Source: an uncultured Acidobacteriota bacterium (GTDB lineage Bacteria > Acidobacteriota > JAAYUB01). Taken from it: a DNA stretch of 6,922 nucleotides. Position numbers and translations under genes: made by a program. The stretch is taken from the NCBI GenBank assembly GCA_937925645.1, contig CALAMB010000219.1:1-6922 (forward strand). Reading direction: 5' to 3'. Below are positions 1-5,719 of the stretch, one piece after another. The stretch's first letter is position 1, and each line of letters begins with the position of its first letter. The notes under the pieces were generated by a model. It was not told the DNA's origin, made no database searches, and saw only the letters and a list, made by a program, of their open reading frames with translations.

Positions 1-4
1 GGCG

Positions 5-52
5 AAAATCCTGCCAAAAAGTGGCAGAAAAACGGGAGTAACTGAGTAATCG
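5..52. repeat. Direct repeat copy A (hairpin repeat)
   Basis: This 48-base stretch matches 540-587 at 41 of 48 positions without gaps. It holds CTGCCA (11-16) and TGGCAG (22-27) as a six-base stem with an AAAAG loop, and a conserved GAGTAACTGA-like segment (36-45). On the minus strand the hairpin is followed by GATTTTCGCC at the window edge. It may be the terminator of a convergent or upstream unit, or part of a dispersed repeat family. Confidence 0.85.
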
Positions 53-54
53 TA

Positions 55-75
55 ATCGATGCTCGATGCTCGAGA
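55..75. repeat. Heptamer-period tract after direct repeat A
   Basis: Three units of seven bases, ATCGATG, CTCGATG and CTCGAGA, follow directly on repeat copy A. The period is clear though the units drift. Confidence 0.6.
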
Positions 76-96
76 CTGGAGGCTCGTTCCCGTAAC

Positions 97-117
97 GCGG
101 ACAGCGGACATCGGACT
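97..117. repeat. Heptamer tandem repeat GCGGACA
   Basis: Two exact units of GCGGACA (97-103, 104-110) are followed by TCGGACT (111-117), a second tract with a seven-base period. Confidence 0.6.
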
Positions 118-251
118 TCGTGCTCGGAATTCCCAACCCGGCGGAGCCGGAATCCATTGATTAAGGGTATCCGGAATTCACTCGTCCAACCAGCCGTTCA
201 TCGATCGGCCCAGCGCCTGAGACATGCGCACGATCCATCGATTGGCAACGT

Positions 252-281
252 GGAGGTACCGCGAGCGGCAGCGAGCGGCGC
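252..281. repeat. Left arm of a perfect 30-base inverted repeat
   Basis: The sequence from GGAGGTACCGCGAG to CGGCGC is the exact reverse complement of 470-499. Inside the arm, GCGAGCGGCA (261-270) is followed by a near-identical unit (271-279), so each arm is itself a short tandem. Arms are 188 bases apart. Confidence 0.9.
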
Positions 282-469
282 GAAAGCCCCTCGTCACGCC
301 TTACCCCAGGCGCCGCACTACTCTGTCTATGCCGCTTGAATGCCCGTCCGGTCAAGGATCAAACCATCGCCCGCGATCGAAAACGACACGCGGCGATGCA
401 TGCGCGGCACTGCCGCCAACGTGATGGAATGGCGTCGCGACACCGGCCGGTCGTGGCGGCTGGCCCCTG

Positions 470-499
470 GCGCCGCTCGCTGCCGCTCGCGGTACCTCC
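470..499. repeat. Right arm of a perfect 30-base inverted repeat
   Basis: Exact reverse complement of 252-281. The similarity stops sharply on both sides of each arm, as expected for two inserted copies of one repeat in opposite orientation, or for the ends of a small element. Confidence 0.9.
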
Positions 500-539
500 C
501 GCCTGCCGGCTGTTTGATTTTGCTCATGGCATCAGTCAC

Positions 540-562
540 AAAATCCTGCCAAGAATTGGCAG
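540..562 (-). terminator. Candidate intrinsic terminator of the S41 peptidase gene
   Basis: On the minus strand CTGCCAA-TTC-TTGGCAG gives a seven-base stem with a three-base loop, followed by GATTTTG. It begins about 76 bases after the peptidase stop. The T run is only four long and set two bases from the stem, so it is weaker than a textbook terminator. The same hairpin recurs at 11-27 with its stem bases unchanged, which suggests the structure matters. Confidence 0.45.
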
Positions 563-587
563 AAATTCGAGAGTAACTGATCAATCG
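540..587. repeat. Direct repeat copy B (hairpin repeat)
   Basis: Second copy of the 48-base repeat at 5-52. Of the seven differences, two fall at or beside the hairpin loop and none in the six-base stem; in this copy the stem gains a seventh pair. It lies between the peptidase stop codon and the inverted-repeat region. Confidence 0.85.
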
Positions 588-597
588 ATGATCGATC
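584..597. repeat. Heptamer-period tract after direct repeat B
   Basis: ATCGATG and ATCGATC form two seven-base units overlapping the end of repeat copy B, in the same relative place as the tract after copy A. Very short on its own; notable because of the parallel position. Confidence 0.4.
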
Positions 598-638
598 CCG
601 GAGCCCCCCCCATCCCGCCGACCCGGGCCGTGCGTCGC

Positions 639-2282
639 TCAGATGCCCCCTCTGCGCTTCCGGTCGCCGATGGTGGCCAGGATCTCCTTCGTCTTGACGA
701 GCATGCTGCGGGCTTCCGGCATCACTTCCAGCGCCTTGGCGATCTGGTCGTCGCCCTCGGCGCGGATCCTGAAGCCGTCCAGCACGCCGTAGATGCGGGT
801 GAACAGCTCGGCCTTGATGCCCCGCCGGCTGAAGGCGGCGTTTTGCTGGAACTCCTCGTCGGTGAAGGTGATCTTGAGGTTGTCGAGATAGTCCCGGAAA
901 TCCTGCAGCACCGCCTCGTCGACCTCGAACTGGCGAACCTTCTCGCCGTTGCCGTTCCCGTTGGACAGGATGGTCACCGACGGCACCTTGCCCTGCGCCG
1001 CCTGGTTGGCGAACTTGAAGAAGACGTCCTTCGACAGCAGGGTCAGCTCGAACCGGTTCAGCTTGCGGGAGACATGGCTGACGTCGGGCTGCACCCCGCC
1101 GCTGCCGTAGACCTTGCGTCCGCTCAGGGTGTACTTGATCGCCGACTCGTCGGGCTTGACGGCCTTGCGGTTGCGAAGGTTGTAATAGTCGTACACCGAA
1201 CCGTTGAACGGCCGCTGCAGGCAGCGCCCGCTGGGTGCGTAGTAGCGCCCCGTGGTCAACGCCAGACCAGAGCCGTCGGACAGCCGGTACACCGACTGGA
1301 CCAGCCCCTTGCCGAAGCTCTGCTCGCCCAAAAGCAGGCCGCGGTCGTTGTCCTGAACCGCCGCGGACACGATCTCGGAGGCGCTGGCGGAGCTGGCGTT
1401 GATGAGGATGACCAGCGGAATTTTCAGGTCACCGCCCTCCCGCACCGCATAGCGCTGCTCGTCGGCGCCGTTGCGGCCGCGGGTGCTGACGATGGGCGCG
1501 CCCTTGGGCAGGAACTCCTCCGAGACGCGGATTGCCTGGGTCAGGTAGCCGCCCGGATTGTCGCGCAGGTCGAGGATCAGGCCTTCCAGTGAATCGACAC
1601 CCATCCGCTGCAGGGCGTCCATCATCTCGCGGTGGGTGGTCTCGGCGAACCGTTCGATCTTGATAAAGCCGATGCCCGGCCGGATCCGGTAGGCGAAGTT
1701 GATGGTGAGTTTGGGGATCTCGTCGCGGATCACGTCCAGCTCGAGAGGCTCGGCCTCGCCGGTCCGGTTCACGGTGATGTGCACCTTCGTGCCCTTGGGC
1801 CCCTTCAGCTGGTCGATGACGTCGTCGACGTCCCAGTCGTCGATGGGCTTGCCGTTGACCTTGAAGATCACGTCGCCGGCCTGCAGGTGCACCCGGGCCG
1901 CCGGGGTGCCCGGCGCCGGCGGTTCGATCACCACGATCCGCCCGCTGCCCGGCATCAGCGCCCGGATGCGGATGCCGAGGCCGAAGTACCGGCCGCTGTT
2001 CTCCTCCTGTACGTCCTTGTATTCCTTGGGGGAGAAAAAGCTGCTGTGGGGATCCAGCCGCTGGAGCATCCCCCGGACCGAGCTGTAGATCAGCTCGGCG
2101 CTGCCGGGGTAATCCGCGGCGTTCTGTTCGATGGTGCTCAGCACGAGCGAGTAGCGGCGGAACAGTTCGCTCCGCTCGTCGGTCTGGCCGGAATCGGCGC
2201 TGACCTTCCGTCCCAGCAGGCCGCCCACCAGCGCCGCACCCGCCAGGAATACCACGGCGAACAGGGTGAAATGTTTCTTCAT
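639..2282 (-). CDS. PDZ-domain S41 C-terminal processing peptidase
   Basis: Exported serine protease of the CtpA/Prc type that cleaves near the C-termini of envelope proteins. The protein is 547 residues. MKK plus a hydrophobic stretch (about 5-24) forms a signal peptide or single membrane anchor. An N-terminal helical part with LDPHSSFF (77-84) is followed by a PDZ domain (about 97-187), then the S41 core (about 200-400). The Ser-Lys dyad is Ser300 in SASASE and Lys325 in FGKG, 25 residues apart, with Gln329 four residues further, the arrangement of CtpB. The tail (400-547) is longer than in minimal CtpA proteins and is mostly charged and helical-looking. A GTG at 2297 would add five residues, but AAGGAG at 2288-2293 lies five bases before the ATG at 2282, and that ATG begins a classical signal sequence. 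The gene has its own promoter and probably forms a single-gene unit. Substrate and any partner lipoprotein are unknown; ctpA-like naming would be only generic. Confidence 0.94.
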   Translation of the reverse strand: MKKHFTLFAVVFLAGAALVGGLLGRKVSADSGQTDERSELFRRYSLVLSTIEQNAADYPGSAELIYSSVRGMLQRLDPHSSFFSPKEYKDVQEENSGRYFGLGIRIRALMPGSGRIVVIEPPAPGTPAARVHLQAGDVIFKVNGKPIDDWDVDDVIDQLKGPKGTKVHITVNRTGEAEPLELDVIRDEIPKLTINFAYRIRPGIGFIKIERFAETTHREMMDALQRMGVDSLEGLILDLRDNPGGYLTQAIRVSEEFLPKGAPIVSTRGRNGADEQRYAVREGGDLKIPLVILINASSASASEIVSAAVQDNDRGLLLGEQSFGKGLVQSVYRLSDGSGLALTTGRYYAPSGRCLQRPFNGSVYDYYNLRNRKAVKPDESAIKYTLSGRKVYGSGGVQPDVSHVSRKLNRFELTLLSKDVFFKFANQAAQGKVPSVTILSNGNGNGEKVRQFEVDEAVLQDFRDYLDNLKITFTDEEFQQNAAFSRRGIKAELFTRIYGVLDGFRIRAEGDDQIAKALEVMPEARSMLVKTKEILATIGDRKRRGGI

Positions 2283-2287
2283 CGGGG

Positions 2288-2293
2288 CTCCTT
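2288..2293 (-). promoter_or_regulatory. Ribosome binding site deciding the S41 peptidase start
   Basis: AAGGAG lies five bases upstream of the ATG at 2282. The alternative GTG at 2297 lies upstream of this site, so the site cannot serve it. This fixes the start at the MKK signal sequence. Confidence 0.75.
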
Positions 2294-2308
2294 CCACTTC
2301 CGGCGGGT

Positions 2309-2337
2309 ACTATACCACACCGGCCCGGAGGGTGCAA
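2309..2337 (-). promoter_or_regulatory. Sigma-70-like promoter of the S41 peptidase gene
   Basis: On the minus strand TTGCAC (2332-2337) is followed after exactly 17 bases by TATAGT (2309-2314), with TGG directly before it making an extended -10. The -10 matches the consensus in five of six positions and the -35 in three. Transcription would start near 2302, giving a leader of about 20 bases before the ATG at 2282. The GTG at 2297 would then be almost at the transcript end, which again favours the ATG. Assignment is by pattern only. Confidence 0.6.
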
Positions 2338-2343
2338 ACGGGT

Positions 2344-2360
2344 GGTCCGCCGGCCGGACC
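2344..2360 (-). terminator. Short hairpin after the histidine kinase stop
   Basis: GGTCCG and CGGACC form a perfect six-base stem around a five-base loop, starting two bases after the kinase stop codon. The following sequence (ACCACCCGTTTG) has only a weak T run, so intrinsic termination would be poor. It may act as an RNA 3'-end stabiliser or be chance in GC-rich DNA. It also lies just upstream of the peptidase promoter, where a transcript boundary would make sense. Confidence 0.3.
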
Positions 2361-2362
2361 GT

Positions 2363-4399
2363 TCACGGGGTGACCGGGACCGGCTGGTGAAAGGGGATGG
2401 TGAAGCTGAAGGCGGACCCTTCCCCCGGCTTGCTGCGCACGGCGATCTTCCCGCCGTGCCCCTCCACCAGCTTTTTGCAGATGTACAGGCCGAGGCCCGT
2501 GCCGCGGATGTGCTTGGTCTGCTCGTTGTAGACGCGACTGTATTTCCGGAACAGGTTGCCGATCTGCTCCGGCGGGATGCCGATCCCCTGGTCGCGCACC
2601 TCGATGAGGGCGCAACCGTCCTTGTGGCGCCGCGCCCGCACCAGCACCTCGCCGCCGGCGGGCGAGAATTTGATGGCATTGGAGATCAGGTTGTCCAGCA
2701 CCTCGAACAGCTTGTCGTAGTCGGCATTCAGCGGCTCCAGCCCCGCCTCCACCTCGAAGCGGAGCTGGTGCCGGGGCAGGCGCCGGGAGCCGAACTTCTC
2801 CGCCAGCACCTCGAAATCGATGGGTTCGAAGGTGTAGGTCATCTCGCCCGACTCGATCCGGGTGATCTTGAGCAGCCCCTCGGCCAGGCGGCGGAGATGG
2901 CCGATCTGCTCGAAAATGGAGTTCAGGTACTCCCGCCGGTCCTCGGCCCCCATCTCCGGCTGCAGCAGCAGCAGCTCGGAGTAGGCGTGGATAACGGTGA
3001 GCGGCGTCCGGAAATCGTGGGAGACGATGCTGATCAGCTCGTTCTTCGTCCGGTCGAGCTCGGCCATCTTCCGGTTGCTCTCAGAGACGTCGGCGAACAG
3101 GGTGTAGTTCTCCAGGGCGATGGAGAGCTGGTCGAGCACCGTCTCCATCACCCGCCGGTTGTGCTCGTCCTCGAACAGCAGGGCGTCACCGCTCTCAACG
3201 TACAGGTAGGTCATGCTGCGGGGGTTCTGCCCCAAACTGAACAGGTACTTGGCGCGCGACTCCCGCTCGACGAACCGGGAGCGGGTGTTCCACTTCCCCC
3301 GCCGCAGCAGTCCCGCCAGGCCGGGCGGAATGAAATCCGGGTTCCGCCGGGTGTTGACGTTGTACTTCAGCTCCTCCCCGCCGACCACGAGCAACTGGGC
3401 GTAGGACAGGCCGAAGGACCGCGCCAGCAGGTCCAGGGCGCGCTGGAAGTTGTCACTCCGTTCCAGCGAGCTGCCCAGGATGGTGCCGATCTGGTTGACG
3501 ATCTGGAGCTGCAGGGTGCGCCGGCGGGTCTCCTCGAACACGTGGGAACGCTGGATCGCCGCCGTGACCTGCACGGCGAACTTTTCGAACAGCGACAGGT
3601 CCCCCTCGGAGAAGCCCTCCTTCGAAGGCCGGTCGGGGAAGAGGCGCCGCGACGCGTTGATGACGCCGATCAGGGTGGGCCGGGCGACGGCCAAGTCCAC
3701 CAGCGGCACGCACAGCATCGACTTGATGGGCGGCTGGCTGGTGTCCGCCGACGGCTTGAAGTCGGGGCTCCGGGCGGTGTCGGCCACGCGCACGCCCTGC
3801 AGGGTGGCCGCCACCTTGCCGATGATGCCTTCGGTGGCGTAGAACACCACCGCGCCCGAATCGGTGGCCCAGGAGCGCCAGCCGGCGAACGTCCGAAAGC
3901 GCTCGTGGCGCTCGTCGTACAGCATGACCGACACGGCGTCGGCATCCAGCAGCCGGGCGGTGTTTTCGGCGATGATCTCCACCAGCGGCTTGAGCTCGGA
4001 CTGGGAGTTGATCTCGCGGTTGATCTCGCACAGGACGTCGAACTGGCGCGCCAGCCGCTCGTGCTCCTGCCGGATCAGGAACAGTCGGGCCGCCTGGCGG
4101 AGCAGCATCGCCTGGCCCGCCGCCAGCTTCGCCTCGCCGGCGGGGACGCCCGGCCCGGAGACACTGACGGTGACGCCGCGCTCCAAATCGCCGAGGCGGA
4201 TTTCGCCGGTCCGCGACCCGGTGCGGGCCGCCTGCTTGCCCCCGCGCGGGGCCAGCGGCAGTGCCCGTCCCGCCCGCAGTTCGCACTCCCACGGCGCGCT
4301 CCGGCCGGGGTCGTCCACCCGCAGGCGGAACACGGGGCAGGCGGGGAACAGGTGCCGCAGCACCTCGAGGAGCGGATCGTCCACGCGCTCTGGAGTCAT
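2363..4399 (-). CDS. Soluble GAF-domain sensor histidine kinase (orphan)
   Basis: Autophosphorylating sensor kinase of 678 residues, probably cytosolic since no membrane segment or signal peptide is seen. Order of parts: an unassigned N-terminal region (1-105, with Cys21 and Cys39); a helix leading into a first GAF domain (about 138-285, with the typical SMLCVPLVD...LIGVINAS core); a more diverged second GAF-like domain (about 296-435); a short coiled linker; a HisKA dimerisation helix with phospho-acceptor His461 in SHDFRTPLT; and an ATPase domain with N-box [11 protein letters not shown] (570-580), G1 DQGIGIP (603-609), F-box NLFRKYSR (615-622) and G2 GTGLGLYI (633-640). All catalytic boxes look intact. 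ATGs occur at 4405 and 4399. GGAGGG at 4406-4411 abuts the first but is seven bases from the second, so 4399 is preferred. No response regulator is present in the window. It follows the deaminase stop by 60 bases, but a role in nucleoside sensing is not shown. The ligand is unknown. Confidence 0.93.
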   Translation of the reverse strand: MTPERVDDPLLEVLRHLFPACPVFRLRVDDPGRSAPWECELRAGRALPLAPRGGKQAARTGSRTGEIRLGDLERGVTVSVSGPGVPAGEAKLAAGQAMLLRQAARLFLIRQEHERLARQFDVLCEINREINSQSELKPLVEIIAENTARLLDADAVSVMLYDERHERFRTFAGWRSWATDSGAVVFYATEGIIGKVAATLQGVRVADTARSPDFKPSADTSQPPIKSMLCVPLVDLAVARPTLIGVINASRRLFPDRPSKEGFSEGDLSLFEKFAVQVTAAIQRSHVFEETRRRTLQLQIVNQIGTILGSSLERSDNFQRALDLLARSFGLSYAQLLVVGGEELKYNVNTRRNPDFIPPGLAGLLRRGKWNTRSRFVERESRAKYLFSLGQNPRSMTYLYVESGDALLFEDEHNRRVMETVLDQLSIALENYTLFADVSESNRKMAELDRTKNELISIVSHDFRTPLTVIHAYSELLLLQPEMGAEDRREYLNSIFEQIGHLRRLAEGLLKITRIESGEMTYTFEPIDFEVLAEKFGSRRLPRHQLRFEVEAGLEPLNADYDKLFEVLDNLISNAIKFSPAGGEVLVRARRHKDGCALIEVRDQGIGIPPEQIGNLFRKYSRVYNEQTKHIRGTGLGLYICKKLVEGHGGKIAVRSKPGEGSAFSFTIPFHQPVPVTP

Positions 4400-4405
4400 G
4401 GGCAT

Positions 4406-4411
4406 CCCTCC
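4406..4411 (-). promoter_or_regulatory. Ribosome binding site deciding the histidine kinase start
   Basis: GGAGGG touches the ATG at 4405, which is too close for initiation, but leaves seven bases from GGAGG to the ATG at 4399. The protein therefore most likely begins MTPERV rather than MPMTPERV. Confidence 0.7.
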
Positions 4412-4459
4412 GGTTGCGCCACGCCGGCGTCCCGGCCGGGCGGCCGGACGGGGACGGCA

Positions 4460-4849
4460 TCAGCCGAGAAAGCCCCCGTCGAACGGGCGCGGCAGCAGTT
4501 CTGCCATCGAGTATACCACCCGATCCCCCTTCAGGTTAGCCAGGATCACGGGGATGTCGCCGCAGAACTCCCAGATGATCTGCCGGCAGGCCCCGCAGGG
4601 CGGCGTCAGCTCCGCCGTGTCGGCCACCACGCAGATCGCCTGGAAGCGGCGCTCGCCCTCACTGATCGCCTTCCAGATCGCCACCCGCTCGGCGCACACG
4701 GTCAGGCCGTAGGAGGCGTTCTCCACGTTGCAGCCGCCGTAGATGGCGCCCGATTCGCCCCGCAGCGCCGCCCCGACCTGGAAACGGGAATACGGGGCGA
4801 ACGCGTGTTCCCGGGCGGCGGTAGCCACGCGGACCAGCTCGTCGTTCAC
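4460..4849 (-). CDS. cdd: Cytidine deaminase, homotetrameric zinc type
   Basis: Hydrolytic deamination of cytidine and deoxycytidine to uridine and deoxyuridine in the cytosol. The 129-residue protein has the usual length of the small tetrameric class. Zinc ligands are Cys52 (in TVCAER), Cys85 and Cys88 (in PPCGAC); Glu54 is the catalytic proton shuttle. NVENAS (41-46) and the YSRFQVGAAL segment (20-29) form the nucleoside pocket. The reading frame is open further upstream to 4978, but that part lies inside the phosphorylase gene and has no family similarity. The GTG at 4849 is chosen because family similarity begins there and GGAGGT at 4856-4861 is six bases upstream. The start overlaps the phosphorylase stop as GTGA, so translation is probably coupled. 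This gene complements the purine enzyme by covering the pyrimidine branch of salvage. Confidence 0.95.
   Translation of the reverse strand: MNDELVRVATAAREHAFAPYSRFQVGAALRGESGAIYGGCNVENASYGLTVCAERVAIWKAISEGERRFQAICVVADTAELTPPCGACRQIIWEFCGDIPVILANLKGDRVVYSMAELLPRPFDGGFLG
4510..4518 (-). promoter_or_regulatory. Possible internal promoter (extended -10) for the histidine kinase
   Basis: Within the deaminase coding sequence the minus strand reads TGGTATACT, an extended -10 nearly identical to the TGGTATAGT of the peptidase promoter. No good -35 is seen at 16-18 bases. It would give a leader of about 100 bases for the kinase gene. It also encodes ordinary deaminase residues (Val-Val-Tyr-Ser), so it may be chance. 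Confidence 0.25.
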
Positions 4850-5670
4850 AGCCGCACCTCCGCGATGATCCGGTCCACCAGGCGGGTGAACTGGTCCTTG
4901 ACCCGCTCGGTGGTGTCGAGCACCTCCTGGTGGGTGAGGGGCTGGTCGAGGATGCCCGCCGCCATGTTGGTGATGCAACTGATTCCCAGCACTCGCATGC
5001 CCATCTGGTTGGCGGCGATCACCTCGGGCACCGTGGACATGCCCACCGCGTCGGCGCCCCAGGCGCGGAACATGCGAATCTCGGCGGGCGTCTCGTACGA
5101 CGGGCCCGACAGCCCGATGTACACGCCCTCGCGAACGGCGATGCCCAGCCGCTCCGCCACGGCGCGGGCCAGCGTCCGCAGCTCCGGATGGTAGGCGTAG
5201 CTCATGTCGGGAAAGCGGGGGCCGAAGCGCTCGGCCACCCGGCCGCGGAGCGGGTTGAAGCCCATGAAGTTGATGTGGTCGCGGATGATCATCAGGTCGC
5301 CGGGGCGGAAGTCCGGGTTGATCCCGCCGGCGGCGTTGGTGACGATGAGTGTCCGGACGCCCAGGCCGTGGAGCACCCGGGCCGGGAAGATCACGTCGTC
5401 GGGGTCGTGCCCCTCGTAGTAGTGCACGCGGCCCTGCATGAGCGCCACGGCGTGCCCGTGCAGCCGCCCCGCCACCAGCATGCCGGCGTGCCCGGCGACG
5501 GAGCTGGTGGGGAAGTGGGGGATTTCGGAAAACGGGATGCGCACCGCGTCCTCGACGGCGTCGGCGTACGCTCCCAGGCCGGAGCCCAGGATCAATCCGA
5601 GGGGGCGGGGCGCCGGGGCGCGCTCCGACAGGTACTGGACGACGAGCTCAATGACCTGTTCGTACATCAT
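4846..5670 (-). CDS. punA: Purine nucleoside phosphorylase, trimeric 6-oxopurine type
   Basis: Cytosolic salvage enzyme: inosine or guanosine (and deoxy forms) plus phosphate gives the free base and (deoxy)ribose-1-phosphate. The protein is 274 residues, a normal length for the trimeric class. Visible motifs are the phosphate-binding GSGLG (29-33), His61, RVHYYEG (81-87), NAAGG (112-116), GPSYETPAE (189-197) and GMSTVPE (210-216). Aligning by eye with human PNP, Glu193 corresponds to Glu201, Met211 to Met219 and Asn235 (in ITN) to Asn243. These base-recognising residues mark guanine/hypoxanthine specificity rather than the hexameric DeoD or methylthioadenosine types. The ATG at 5670 is followed by a second ATG. 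GGAG at 5678-5681 sits seven bases upstream of the first, which supports that start. Its stop overlaps the start of the cytidine deaminase gene. The nucleoside transporter lies directly upstream, giving a clear salvage operon. Confidence 0.96.
   Translation of the reverse strand: MMYEQVIELVVQYLSERAPAPRPLGLILGSGLGAYADAVEDAVRIPFSEIPHFPTSSVAGHAGMLVAGRLHGHAVALMQGRVHYYEGHDPDDVIFPARVLHGLGVRTLIVTNAAGGINPDFRPGDLMIIRDHINFMGFNPLRGRVAERFGPRFPDMSYAYHPELRTLARAVAERLGIAVREGVYIGLSGPSYETPAEIRMFRAWGADAVGMSTVPEVIAANQMGMRVLGISCITNMAAGILDQPLTHQEVLDTTERVKDQFTRLVDRIIAEVRL
4856..4861 (-). promoter_or_regulatory. Ribosome binding site of cytidine deaminase inside the phosphorylase gene
   Basis: GGAGGT, a near-perfect anti-16S match, lies in the last codons of the phosphorylase gene, six bases before the GTG at 4849. 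It explains how a gene with a GTG start and a four-base overlap is translated, and suggests coupling to the upstream gene. Confidence 0.8.
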
Positions 5671-5719
5671 GGTGTCTCTCCGCAGATGCAGGATGCGGCG
5701 GCGTCCGCCCGCGACGGCC

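Larger units (their letters stand above)
1..638. other. Repeat-rich non-coding region downstream of the peptidase gene
   Basis: No convincing gene is present. Several short open frames exist on both strands, but they have no ribosome binding sites of note, no recognisable domains, and overlap each other. Peptides such as RYRERQRAA appear in frames on both strands only because the inverted repeat is read from each side. The region holds the direct repeats, the inverted repeat, heptamer tracts, a small hairpin CCGGC-GGA-GCCGG (138-150) and a near-palindrome GCGGCA-C-TGCCGC (404-416). It is less uniformly GC-rich than the genes. Confidence 0.75.

Noticed and set aside
1..18. Sigma-54-like -24/-12 element on the minus strand of repeat copy A (TTGGCAGGATTTTCGCC)
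   Set aside because: GG and GC have the right spacing, but two core bases differ. The second repeat copy lacks the GC, and the TGGCA is explained by the hairpin. Any target gene would lie outside the window.
157..584. Several short open frames on both strands in the intergenic region
   Set aside because: They overlap one another, lack convincing ribosome binding sites, and share peptides (RYRERQRAA, RRSLPLAVPP) only because the inverted repeat is translated from each side.
1..638. CRISPR array
   Set aside because: There are only two copies of the 48-base repeat, about 535 bases apart, with no regular spacers and no cas genes.
336..1592. Plus-strand open frame of 418 codons running from the repeat region into the protease gene
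   Set aside because: Most of it is antisense to the S41 protease, whose frame is clearly coding. The 5' part lies in repeats and has no recognisable content.
2342..5194. Very long plus-strand open frame (950 codons) opposite the kinase, deaminase and phosphorylase genes
   Set aside because: It is antisense to three genes with intact catalytic motifs. Its protein is low-complexity, rich in Ala, Gly, Arg, Val, Leu and His, with no domain. GC-rich genes commonly leave such stop-free shadow frames.
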